Below, piece after piece: positions 1 through 5,793 of a stretch of DNA of 5,793 bases (positions within the stretch are counted from its first letter, which is position 1; every line of letters starts with the position of its first letter). The notes under the pieces are model-generated. The model saw nothing but the letters and a program-made list of their open reading frames with translations. It ran no database searches and had not been told where the DNA came from. This DNA comes from Phenylobacterium sp. GTDB lineage: Bacteria > Pseudomonadota > Alphaproteobacteria > Caulobacterales > Caulobacteraceae. The stretch spans positions 1 through 5,793 of the forward strand of contig JAQGIX010000313.1 in NCBI GenBank assembly GCA_028290925.1, written 5' to 3'. The translations under genes were made by a program, and so were the position numbers.

Positions 1-348
1 GATGACGATCTCGGGGAAGCTCTTGTCGTCGCGCAGCAGCACGTTGAAGCGCGGCTTCAGCTGCTTGATCAGGTTGATCTCGAGCAGCAGGGCGTCGGTC
101 TCGGTGCGGGTGGTGACGAACTCCATCGACCGCGTCAGGTCGACCATGTGGGCGATGCGCTGGGTATGGAAGCGGCCCTGGGCGTACTGAATGACGCGCT
201 TCTTCAGGCTGCGCGCCTTGCCCACGTAGAGCACCTCGCCGTCTTCGCCGATCATGCGGTAGACGCCCGGCTTGTCGGGCAGCCGCCTGACCTCGTCCTT
301 GATCAGCGCGGCGCCCTTCAGGGGCGCGTCCGCGGGAACATCGAGCAT
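1..348 (-). CDS. uvrC: UvrC, excinuclease ABC subunit C (N-terminal part, cut by window edge)
   Basis: UvrC makes the two incisions flanking a DNA lesion during nucleotide excision repair, acting in the cytoplasm on the UvrB-DNA complex. The 116 codons present cover the N-terminal GIY-YIG nuclease domain, which makes the 3' cut. The GVY (residues 28-30) and YVG (41-43) motifs are intact, as are Lys44 and Arg51. Glu90 in [16 protein letters not shown] matches the metal-binding Glu of Thermotoga UvrC (Glu76), and Tyr41 matches its catalytic Tyr29 (aligned from memory). The UvrB-binding, RNase H-like and helix-hairpin-helix parts lie outside the window. ATG at 348 is the only sensible start: the upstream frame stays open to the hydrolase stop but offers no ATG or GTG and no Shine-Dalgarno sequence. 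It lies 51 bp after the hydrolase gene on the same strand. A -10-like box sits so that transcription may begin at the ATG itself. Family identity is secure. Confidence 0.96.
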   Translation of the reverse strand, partial: MLDVPADAPLKGAALIKDEVRRLPDKPGVYRMIGEDGEVLYVGKARSLKKRVIQYAQGRFHTQRIAHMVDLTRSMEFVTTRTETDALLLEINLIKQLKPRFNVLLRDDKSFPEIVI

Positions 349-354
349 AGCGCA

Positions 355-362
355 GATATAGG
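355..362 (-). promoter_or_regulatory. Possible -10 box of a leaderless uvrC promoter
   Basis: Read on the minus strand the bases are CCTATATC, seven of eight matching the Caulobacter housekeeping -10 consensus GCTANAWC (consensus from memory). Six bases separate the box from the uvrC ATG, so the predicted +1 falls on or next to the A of the start codon. No Shine-Dalgarno-like stretch precedes the ATG, which agrees with a leaderless message. No good -35 match (TTGACG-like) was found 10-14 bases upstream, so the call is tentative. If it is wrong, uvrC is simply read through from the hydrolase gene. Confidence 0.35.
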
Positions 363-399
363 ACGCTTCGCCCCGGCGCGCGATGCGTTCAGGGACGTC

Positions 400-1314
400 T
401 CAGGGCTGGGCGAGGAAGGCGTCGAGCGCGTCGGCGAAGGCCTGCGGCTGGTCAAGCATGATGAAGTGGGCCGAGGCGTCGATCCGCTTCAGGGCGATCG
501 TCTTGGCCGGCGCGAAGGCGGCTTGATAGAGCGGGTCGACCGCGCCCGCATGCGCGCCCACCGGCACGTCGTCCGGATAGAGCAGGGTGATCGGCGTGTG
601 GATGTCCGCGAGGCCGGGCCGCAGGTCGAGCGTGAGGTCGTCGTAGAGCGCGCGGCCTACCACGCCGCGGTCGCTGGCCATCGACCAGTCCAGGATGGTC
701 GCGCGGCTGGCGTCTGAGACGGCCATGCGGGCCAGCTGCGGCTTCATCAGCCCGCGATAGGCGTCGTCGGCCATGGTCTTGCTGGAATCGCGCATCATGG
801 CGGCCATCGGCCGGACGCGGTCGACGGTGGCCTGCGGCCCCAGGATCACCAGGGCGTAAAACGGCAGGGCGTCGACCACCATCGCCTTCTTCAGATGATC
901 GCCGTGGTGCTGGGCCAGATAGAGCACGCTGGCCCCGCCCATGGAGTGGCCAATCACCGTGGCGGGCGTCAGTCTCTGTTCCACCAGATAGGCGTCGATC
1001 GCCTCGGCGGTGGGGACCAGGATGTCGCCCTGGGCGTTGCCGCGGGCCGGTTCGCCGGCGAAGCCCGCCACCTGGATCAGGTGGAGGCGGTAGTGGCCAC
1101 GCAAGCGTTCGGCGCTGGCCTTCCATGTGGCCCGCGAGGCGGCGAGGCCGGGGATGAACACCAGGTCCTTCCCCTTGCCCACGATCTCGTCGGAGAACCG
1201 GTCGCGGACCACGATCCTGGAATCCGGGAAGAGCTTGTTGGGGTCCGTCGGTTGGGCGAGGGCCGGAACCGCCACGAGGAGGGCAGCGGCCAGGCCGAGA
1301 AGCGGTTTGAACAT
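400..1314 (-). CDS. Exported alpha/beta-hydrolase fold protein
   Basis: This is a 304-residue serine hydrolase of the alpha/beta-hydrolase superfamily; substrate unknown (ester, lipid or lactone are all possible). Residues 1-20 form a signal peptide: a Lys at position 3, a hydrophobic core LLGLAAALLVAV, and an ALA|Q cleavage site, so the protein is probably periplasmic. The nucleophile elbow GHSMGG gives Ser124. His283 in SAHFIMLDQP is the likely catalytic His, and an Asp in LLYPDD (248-249) the likely acid. The oxyanion region is FIPGLAAS (53-60). Length is typical for a single-domain member plus signal peptide. The ATG at 1314 has a good ribosome binding site, GAGGGA, about six bases upstream; a longer overlapping frame starting at 1327 is a shadow. 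It sits 71 bp after the acyl-CoA synthetase stop and 51 bp before uvrC, all on one strand, with no clear terminator between, so an operon with the synthetase is plausible but unproven. Confidence 0.9.
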   Translation of the reverse strand: MFKPLLGLAAALLVAVPALAQPTDPNKLFPDSRIVVRDRFSDEIVGKGKDLVFIPGLAASRATWKASAERLRGHYRLHLIQVAGFAGEPARGNAQGDILVPTAEAIDAYLVEQRLTPATVIGHSMGGASVLYLAQHHGDHLKKAMVVDALPFYALVILGPQATVDRVRPMAAMMRDSSKTMADDAYRGLMKPQLARMAVSDASRATILDWSMASDRGVVGRALYDDLTLDLRPGLADIHTPITLLYPDDVPVGAHAGAVDPLYQAAFAPAKTIALKRIDASAHFIMLDQPQAFADALDAFLAQP

Positions 1315-1385
1315 CTGAGTCCCTCAATCTCCGTCCGTTGGAGGACCCTACCGCTAGTCGCCGCCCGCGTCGTCGGATGCCGAGT

Positions 1386-3173
1386 TCAGACCTTGGCGAG
1401 GCCGCCGGCGATCCGGTCGTGGACTGCCTTGGTGAGCTTGATGTAGCCGCGCCTGGAGTCGTGGAAATAGATCGGCCCCTTGACCTTGGCCGCGTCGTAG
1501 CCGTCGGCGATCAGGTCCATCTTGCGCTGCTTGAAGGTGCCGGTCGTCTCGAGGGACGGCAGCACCCGCACGAACAGCGGCTGGGCGTAGGGTGGCAGGT
1601 CCTGGGCGATGTGGGCGCCGAACGCCTTGATGTCGAAGCCCGGCCCCACCACCAGGGCGGCCATGCCGGCCCGGCCCTCGGCGCCTTGAACCGCCACGCC
1701 ATAGACATTGGCCTCCCGGACGCCGGGCGCCGCCTGCAGCCGCTCGGCCACCTCGTTGGTGGAGACGTTCTCGCCCTTCCAGCGGAACGTGTCGCCGATC
1801 CGGTCGACGAAATAGAAGTAGCCGTCGGCGTCCTGCTTCATCAGGTCGCCGGTGGCGAACCAGGCGTCGCCCTTCTCGAAGACGTCGCGCAGCACCTTCT
1901 TCTCGGACGCCGCCTTGTCGACGTAGCCGGAGTACTCGGCCCGCGCATCGCCGCCGATCTTGCCGATGCACTCGCCGATCTGGCCGGGCCCGGCCTCGAC
2001 GCAGAAGCCGTTGGTCCCGCGGATCGGCTGCTCCGCCTCCACGTCGAACTGCACCAGCCGGATGTTGAACCGGCTGCGCAGCCATTTGGGCGCGCGCCCG
2101 ATGGCCCCTTCCCGGCCGTCGAAGTTGAACATCGAGACGTTCCCCTCCGTCGCGCCGTAGAATTCGAGGATCTCGGGGATGCGGAAGCGCTGCTTCATCA
2201 CCGGCCAGAGGTCGGGGCGCAGGCCGTTGCCGAACGCCAGCCGGATCTTGTGCCTGGTCTCGTCCTCGGACGGCGGCTGGTTCACCAGATAGCGGCAGAG
2301 CTCGCCGATGTAGACGAACATGGTGCAGCCTTCCGCCGCCACGTCGCCCCAGAAATGGCTGGCCGAGAAGCGCTTCTTCAGCACCACCGAGCCGCCGTTC
2401 AGCAGCGCCGCGCCCATGGCGCAGAGCCCGCCGGTGGCGTGGTAGAGCGGCAGGGTCACATAGATCCGGTCGGAGGGCTTGGCCCCCGTCGCCCCGGCGA
2501 AACCGCGCATGTAGAGCTGGGCCCGCACGTGGGTGATGCGCGCCGCCTTGGGCATGCCGGTGGTGCCTGAGGTGAAGATCAGCAGCGCCGTGTCGCTGGC
2601 CCGCATATCCTCGCGCACGATCCGGTCGGGCGGCAGCTGGCTGCAGCTCTTCAGCGCCTGCAGCAGGTCGCGCTGGCCGCCGTGCACCGGACCCAGCACC
2701 CACTGTTGCAGCGGCTTGTCGACCAACCCCTTCGCCGCCTCGAAGATCGGCGAGGTCTCGGCGTCGACGATCAGGTGGCTGGCGCCGGAGATGTTCAGGC
2801 AATGGGCCAGCGGCAGGCCGCCCAGCTGGTTGTTGATCAAGGCGGTGACCACGCCGATCTTGGAGAGGCCGTACCAGATGCAGAAGTACTCCAGCCGGTT
2901 GGGCATGAAGAGCGCCACCGTCTGGCCGCGGCGCAGGTTCAGCCCCTTGCCCCAGTGGGCGAAGCGGTTGGCGATGCCGTCCATCTCGGCATAGGTGACG
3001 GTGCGGCCCTCGAAGGTGATGGCCGGCCGCTCGCGCCACCGCTCCACCGCCGCCTGCAGATCGTCGCAGGCCAGGTTCTCGGAATCGGGAGCGATCGACT
3101 TCACCCGCCCAAGCGTCCGGTTCAGGCCGCGCAGGAAGCGCCACTCCCGCTGGAGCTTGGCCTTCAGGCTCAT
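1386..3173 (-). CDS. Long-chain acyl-CoA synthetase of the FATP/very-long-chain type
   Basis: This 595-residue ANL-superfamily adenylating enzyme activates a fatty acid with ATP to an acyl-adenylate, then forms the CoA thioester. The P-loop is IFTSGTTGMPKA (199-210), the A5 motif YGATEGN (339-345) and the A7 motif TGD (441-443). The hinge region DRIGDTFRWKGENVSTNEVAE (457-477) and the C-terminal TGTFKQRKMDL (544-554) are the forms typical of FATP/SLC27 proteins rather than classical FadD; Lys548 is the likely A10 catalytic lysine. Length of about 600 residues fits that family. No signal peptide is seen, so it is cytoplasmic or membrane-associated. The ATG at 3173 has GGAGA five bases upstream. 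The 5' leader is long (about 200 bases if the promoter near 3391-3416 is right) and rich in inverted repeats, so post-initiation control is possible. The hydrolase follows 71 bp downstream. All core motifs are intact; chain-length preference cannot be read from sequence. Confidence 0.93.
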   Translation of the reverse strand: MSLKAKLQREWRFLRGLNRTLGRVKSIAPDSENLACDDLQAAVERWRERPAITFEGRTVTYAEMDGIANRFAHWGKGLNLRRGQTVALFMPNRLEYFCIWYGLSKIGVVTALINNQLGGLPLAHCLNISGASHLIVDAETSPIFEAAKGLVDKPLQQWVLGPVHGGQRDLLQALKSCSQLPPDRIVREDMRASDTALLIFTSGTTGMPKAARITHVRAQLYMRGFAGATGAKPSDRIYVTLPLYHATGGLCAMGAALLNGGSVVLKKRFSASHFWGDVAAEGCTMFVYIGELCRYLVNQPPSEDETRHKIRLAFGNGLRPDLWPVMKQRFRIPEILEFYGATEGNVSMFNFDGREGAIGRAPKWLRSRFNIRLVQFDVEAEQPIRGTNGFCVEAGPGQIGECIGKIGGDARAEYSGYVDKAASEKKVLRDVFEKGDAWFATGDLMKQDADGYFYFVDRIGDTFRWKGENVSTNEVAERLQAAPGVREANVYGVAVQGAEGRAGMAALVVGPGFDIKAFGAHIAQDLPPYAQPLFVRVLPSLETTGTFKQRKMDLIADGYDAAKVKGPIYFHDSRRGYIKLTKAVHDRIAGGLAKV

Positions 3174-3197
3174 TCGATTCTCCGACTTGCGGCGCGA

Positions 3198-3228
3198 GCT
3201 TGACGGCGCGGCTCCGCGGCGGTCAAGC
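3198..3228. repeat. Inverted repeat GCTTGAC-N17-GTCAAGC in the synthetase leader
   Basis: The perfect 7-bp arms are at 3198-3204 and 3222-3228. The 17-bp interior can itself pair further (CGCGG at 3207-3211 with CCGCG at 3214-3218, or a shifted, less complete register). As DNA it has the size and symmetry of a dimeric regulator's operator; as minus-strand RNA it would form a stable hairpin about 25 bases before the start codon and close to the Shine-Dalgarno. Neither role is proven. Confidence 0.5.
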
Positions 3229-3234
3229 GGACCC

Positions 3235-3273
3235 TTGCCGGGCGATTGGCCGCACCGAGGGAGCGCCCGGCAA
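3235..3273. repeat. 10-bp perfect inverted repeat, TTGCCGGGCG / CGCCCGGCAA
   Basis: Arms lie at 3235-3244 and 3264-3273 with a 19-base loop. A ten-of-ten match is unlikely to be accidental even in GC-rich DNA. The right arm overlaps and lies inside the neighbouring hairpin at 3258-3284, so the two structures cannot form together in one RNA molecule. In the minus-strand synthetase leader this would be the structure formed later by the transcribing polymerase. No U-run follows it, so it is not a simple intrinsic terminator. Confidence 0.55.
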
Positions 3274-3284
3274 AACCGCTCCCT
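3258..3284. repeat. 8-bp perfect inverted repeat, AGGGAGCG / CGCTCCCT
   Basis: Arms lie at 3258-3265 and 3277-3284 with an 11-base loop. On the minus strand this hairpin is transcribed first, and its loop holds most of one arm of the TTGCCGGGCG / CGCCCGGCAA repeat. It is therefore the competing, earlier-formed structure in the synthetase leader. A DNA-level role as a regulator site is the alternative. Confidence 0.5.
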
Positions 3285-3331
3285 GGCCGCCGGGGGAAGG
3301 CCTATCGCAACACCCGACTGGCGCTTGGCGT

Positions 3332-3343
3332 CGCCGTACGGCG
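3332..3343. promoter_or_regulatory. Perfect 12-bp palindrome CGCCGTACGGCG, possible operator
   Basis: All twelve positions are self-complementary, centred on GTAC. It lies roughly 40-50 bp downstream of the candidate minus-strand transcription start near 3384, where a repressor would block the synthetase transcript. TetR-type regulators of fatty acid genes bind palindromes of this kind, but no regulator gene is in the window, so the role is inference from position and symmetry only. Confidence 0.35.
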
Positions 3344-3390
3344 GGGAGGCCTCGACGCAGGATGGGGCGGCAAACTGCGATGCATAGATA

Positions 3391-3416
3391 GATTTACGAT
3401 GCTATTACTCGGTGAA
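3391..3416 (-). promoter_or_regulatory. Possible housekeeping promoter for the acyl-CoA synthetase
   Basis: On the minus strand, TTCACCG (five of seven to TTGACGS) is followed after 11 bases by CGTAAATC (six of eight to GCTANAWC). The 10-14 base spacing is that of the Caulobacter sigma-73 class (consensus from memory). It lies in the AT-rich island, and predicts a start near 3384 with a leader of about 210 bases. Both boxes are imperfect, so this is the best available candidate rather than a firm call. Confidence 0.35.
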
Positions 3417-3426
3417 AATCTGCGCC

Positions 3427-3447
3427 TTATTTGTATTGATTAAATAA
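3427..3447. repeat. AT-rich inverted repeat TTATTT-N9-AAATAA
   Basis: Six-base arms at 3427-3432 and 3442-3447 lie in the most AT-rich part of the window. It sits between the outward-facing promoter candidates of both divergent genes, where a shared regulator or a nucleoid protein could bind. AT-rich dyads arise easily by chance in such a stretch, so confidence is low. Confidence 0.25.
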
Positions 3448-3528
3448 TGTACGCGGGTCTGGCGGCTGTGTTCAGGCCCAGTCGCCTATATCCGGTCTAC
3501 AATGGTCAAGCTTCGCTGCTCTTAGTTC

Positions 3529-3553
3529 GGAACCCTTGGCCAGCAGACCCGTT
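3529..3553 (+). promoter_or_regulatory. EcfG/SigT-type general stress promoter, GGAAC-N16-CGTT
   Basis: GGAAC at 3529-3533 is followed after exactly 16 bases by CGTT at 3550-3553. This is the full consensus for EcfG-family sigma factors (SigT in Caulobacter), the general stress response sigma of alphaproteobacteria. Position and orientation fit: the predicted start near 3560 gives a leader of about 28 bases that contains the AGGAGG ribosome binding site of the gene at 3589. A second box, CCTATATC at 3485-3492, resembles a housekeeping -10 but has no -35 partner. Confidence 0.7.
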
Positions 3554-3574
3554 TGACCTCCTCGAAACTATTCC

Positions 3575-3580
3575 AGGAGG
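3575..3580 (+). promoter_or_regulatory. Strong Shine-Dalgarno AGGAGG that fixes the start at 3589
   Basis: A full-consensus AGGAGG ends eight bases before the ATG at 3589. It rules out the upstream in-frame alternative start at 3553, which would begin inside the promoter -10 element and before the predicted transcript start. It also implies efficient translation once the gene is transcribed. Confidence 0.85.
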
Positions 3581-3588
3581 GACATCAC

Positions 3589-4440
3589 ATGTCCGTTAAC
3601 CACAGCCGGACCACCAGCGGCGCCGCGCCGCAGGATTCCGACACACCGATGTTCGCGCCGATCCCGTCTTGGGAGCGCGGACGCAAGCGCCGCGGCGCGC
3701 GTAGCGCCACGGTGAGCAATTCCGCAGCCGCGCCGGTCACCGAAGACGAGGCCGCGCGCGAGGCGACGTTCGGCGCCGAGGGCGACGCCCCGTTCGTGGC
3801 GCCGAACCGCACCGTCGTGCGCCGCAGCGGCTCGGTGGCCCCGGCCGCGATCGCCGTGGGCCTGATCGCGCTCGCCGCGCTCGCCGCCGCCGGCTGGTAC
3901 GCCACGCGGCCGGCCGACACGGCCATGACCCCCGGGGTCGCGCCGCCCACCACGATCGCCGCGGCGCCGCCGGTGAGCGGCGGGGCCAACACCGTGGCGG
4001 TCAACACCGCGCCCGCCATCCCCAGCGCCGCGGACACCGCTGCCGCGGCGCCGTCCTCGGCGACCACTACGACCACCACTCATCGGGCCGTCTCCACCCG
4101 CGCCACGGCATCCGCGGCGCCGGTGGTCCGCAGCCGGTCGACCACCTTCGCGGCGGCGCCCCACCGTTCGGTGACCTCGCGCAGCGCCACCTCGGCGGGC
4201 GTCAACACCGGCGCGACCCTGAGCCAGACGCCGGCCGGCGCCACGCCCTCGACGCCATCGACCGCCATGCCGCCCCCCGCCGCGACCACCCCGCCGGTGA
4301 CCACCATGCCGACGCCGGCCCCGGCGCCCTCGACGACCACCATGCCGAGCGTCTCGCCCTCGCCGGTCAACCCGACCGCCCCGAGCAGCACGACGACGCC
4401 GAACACGACGACGACCACGACGGCCCCTCCGCCCCAGTAG
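3589..4440 (+). CDS. Single-pass membrane protein with Pro/Thr/Ala-rich periplasmic tail, unknown function
   Basis: I do not recognise the family. The 283-residue protein has a polar N-terminal part (1-80) with the compact stretch MFAPIPSWERGRKRRG (21-36), then one hydrophobic segment (about 83-103). The last 180 residues are low-complexity Pro, Thr, Ala and Ser, including runs of six Thr and a final APPPQ. Positive charges before the membrane segment (VVRRSG) predict N-in, C-out, placing the tail in the periplasm. The tail has almost no acidic residues, no Cys and no Lys, and no recognisable domain; such tails can span or associate with peptidoglycan or be glycosylated, but nothing here proves that. 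The gene forms a self-contained unit: EcfG-type promoter, AGGAGG, coding region, then a strong terminator 27 bases after the stop. A stress-induced envelope role is the natural inference. Long antisense frames over it are composition artefacts. Confidence 0.85.
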   Translation: MSVNHSRTTSGAAPQDSDTPMFAPIPSWERGRKRRGARSATVSNSAAAPVTEDEAAREATFGAEGDAPFVAPNRTVVRRSGSVAPAAIAVGLIALAALAAAGWYATRPADTAMTPGVAPPTTIAAAPPVSGGANTVAVNTAPAIPSAADTAAAAPSSATTTTTTHRAVSTRATASAAPVVRSRSTTFAAAPHRSVTSRSATSAGVNTGATLSQTPAGATPSTPSTAMPPPAATTPPVTTMPTPAPAPSTTTMPSVSPSPVNPTAPSSTTTPNTTTTTTAPPPQ

Positions 4441-4467
4441 GCCAATCCGGCCCGGGACGATCGATCA

Positions 4468-4495
4468 GGGCGGCTTCTGCGGAGGCCGCCCTTTT
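4468..4495 (+). terminator. Intrinsic terminator with a UNCG tetraloop
   Basis: GGGCGGCTTC (4468-4477) pairs with GAGGCCGCCC (4482-4491): a 10-bp stem with one U-G pair. The loop is UGCG closed by C-G, the very stable cUNCGg tetraloop class, and TTTT follows at 4492-4495. It ends the transcript of the membrane protein gene 27 bases after its stop, and separates it from the small gene at 4599. Confidence 0.9.
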
Positions 4496-4598
4496 CGCAT
4501 GCGCGGCCGTGTCGCATCGCAGCACGGGTGCGGTTTTGGCTATTTGCAGGGCTCAAGCAAGCATTCCCAAACTGCCAGCCGCGGGGCCCGTTCGAGAC

Positions 4599-4805
4599 AT
4601 GGTCAGCAAGAAAGATCTCACCGAGTGGGGCTCCGCCGGCATGGTGTTCATCTCCGGCGGCATGGCCGGCCACTACGCGTCCCTGGGCATGAGCCCCCTG
4701 CAGTGGGCCGGCGCGGCGGCTGCGGTGCTGGGCTCGGTGAGCGTCGCGGTCGCGGTCCGCGTCTGGCCCTCGCAGATGAAGGCCAAGGCCGCATCGCGCG
4801 ACTGA
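4599..4805 (+). CDS. Small protein with two predicted membrane segments, unknown function
   Basis: This 68-residue protein begins MVSKKDLTEWGSAGMVF. Two hydrophobic stretches, about 11-29 (with glycines and the HYASLG turn) and 36-54, flank a short SPLQW link; a basic tail (QMKAKAASRD) follows. A small inner-membrane hairpin with both ends in the cytoplasm is the best reading. I chose the ATG at 4599 because the charged SKKDLTEW start looks like a natural N-terminus; an in-frame ATG at 4509 would add 30 residues and lies only 14 bases past the upstream terminator without a ribosome binding site. The Shine-Dalgarno before 4599 is itself weak. No promoter was recognised between 4496 and 4598. 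It converges on the pentapeptide-repeat gene, with 7 bp between the stop codons. The function is unknown and the start is moderately certain. Confidence 0.7.
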   Translation: MVSKKDLTEWGSAGMVFISGGMAGHYASLGMSPLQWAGAAAAVLGSVSVAVAVRVWPSQMKAKAASRD

Positions 4806-4812
4806 TCCGCCG

Positions 4813-5793
<981 letters not shown>

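Larger units (their letters stand above)
3174..3588. other. Divergent intergenic region between the acyl-CoA synthetase and the Pro/Thr-rich membrane protein
   Basis: No convincing gene lies here; open frames on the plus strand start at TTG codons without ribosome binding sites. The part next to the synthetase (3174-3380) is GC-rich and packed with inverted repeats. Positions 3381-3450 fall to about 31% GC (22 of 70 bases), far below the rest of the window. The part next to 3589 carries an EcfG-type promoter and a strong Shine-Dalgarno. The region therefore holds the control elements of both divergent genes. I see no sign of a decayed gene or mobile-element end. Confidence 0.8.

Noticed and set aside
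452..1327. Minus-strand frame overlapping the hydrolase, starting 13 bases upstream
   Set aside because: It is a shadow of the hydrolase in another phase; the hydrolase frame has a signal peptide, GHSMGG and a catalytic His.
1338..2570. 410-codon open frame on the plus strand across the acyl-CoA synthetase
   Set aside because: It lies antisense to a synthetase with all ANL motifs intact. Its translation is a repetitive Arg/Gly/Ala/Asp/His-rich mix with no motif, as expected for antisense GC-rich DNA.
1354..3144. 596-codon minus-strand frame overlapping the synthetase in another phase
   Set aside because: The translation is dominated by Arg, Ala, Gly and Pro with no motifs, and the correct frame contains the P-loop, A5, A7 and A10 elements.
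3246..3443. Possible small plus-strand genes in the divergent intergenic region
   Set aside because: They start at TTG without a Shine-Dalgarno, several phases are open at once, and the DNA is occupied by inverted repeats.
3496..3503. TCTACAAT as a housekeeping -10 box for the gene at 3589
   Set aside because: It contains a five-of-six TATAAT match but there is no acceptable -35 at either E. coli or Caulobacter spacing; the EcfG-type motif downstream is far better.
3585..4079. Antisense frames over the Pro/Thr-rich membrane protein (also 4080-4673)
   Set aside because: They consist of Val/Gly/Ala runs that are the reverse complement of Thr/Pro codons, with no ribosome binding site; the plus-strand gene has promoter, AGGAGG and terminator.
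3589..4440. The Pro/Thr-rich protein as a TonB, mucin-like adhesin or mycobacterial-type cell wall protein
   Set aside because: There is no TonB C-terminal domain, no export signal with a cleavage site and no sorting motif; similarity is only compositional.
4537..4544. GCTATTTG as a -10 box for the small membrane protein
   Set aside because: There is no -35 partner, and the predicted start would leave a leader of about 50 bases without a clear ribosome binding site; the evidence is too thin to annotate.
4509..4598. 30-residue N-terminal extension of the small membrane protein
   Set aside because: The start lies 14 bases past a strong terminator with no ribosome binding site, and the added residues look random; the ATG at 4599 gives a tidy charged N-terminus.

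Overview
The window is GC-rich chromosomal DNA with dense coding and the codon habits of an alphaproteobacterium. The UvrC and ThiC fragments, a GGAAC-N16-CGTT promoter and -10-like boxes of the GCTANAWC kind point to the Caulobacterales (Caulobacter/Phenylobacterium type). That placement is inference from memory, not a database match. There is no sign of insertion sequences, prophage, CRISPR arrays, tRNA or rRNA.

Layout. On the minus strand, positions 1-3173 hold a co-directional run: a FATP-type long-chain acyl-CoA synthetase (3173 to 1386), an exported alpha/beta hydrolase (1314 to 400) and the N-terminal 116 codons of uvrC (348 to 1, running off the window). Positions 3174-3588 are a divergent intergenic region. 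It carries a structured leader for the synthetase (three inverted repeats, two of them mutually exclusive), a perfect 12-bp palindrome, an AT-rich island, and a good match to the EcfG/SigT general-stress promoter facing the plus strand. That promoter serves a 283-residue single-pass membrane protein with a long Pro/Thr/Ala-rich tail (3589-4440), closed by a strong intrinsic terminator. Next comes a 68-residue protein with two predicted membrane segments (4599-4805). It converges, with a 7-bp gap, on a minus-strand pair: the end of thiC (5793 to 5574) overlapping by 4 bp a GTG-started pentapeptide-repeat protein (5577 to 4813).

How the genes fit together. The synthetase and hydrolase may form a lipid-use pair (release or processing of an ester outside the cytoplasm, then CoA activation inside), but only proximity supports this. 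uvrC is housekeeping DNA repair and may have its own leaderless promoter. The plus-strand membrane protein looks like an independent stress-induced unit. The most notable gene is the pentapeptide-repeat protein. It aligns nearly without gaps, from memory, to Qnr topoisomerase-protection proteins, including both characteristic loops and the C-terminal helix, and it is translationally coupled to the thiamin gene thiC.

No wholly new multi-gene system is evident. The best leads are the thiC-coupled Qnr-like protein, the EcfG-driven Pro/Thr-rich membrane protein and the alternative hairpins ahead of the acyl-CoA synthetase.
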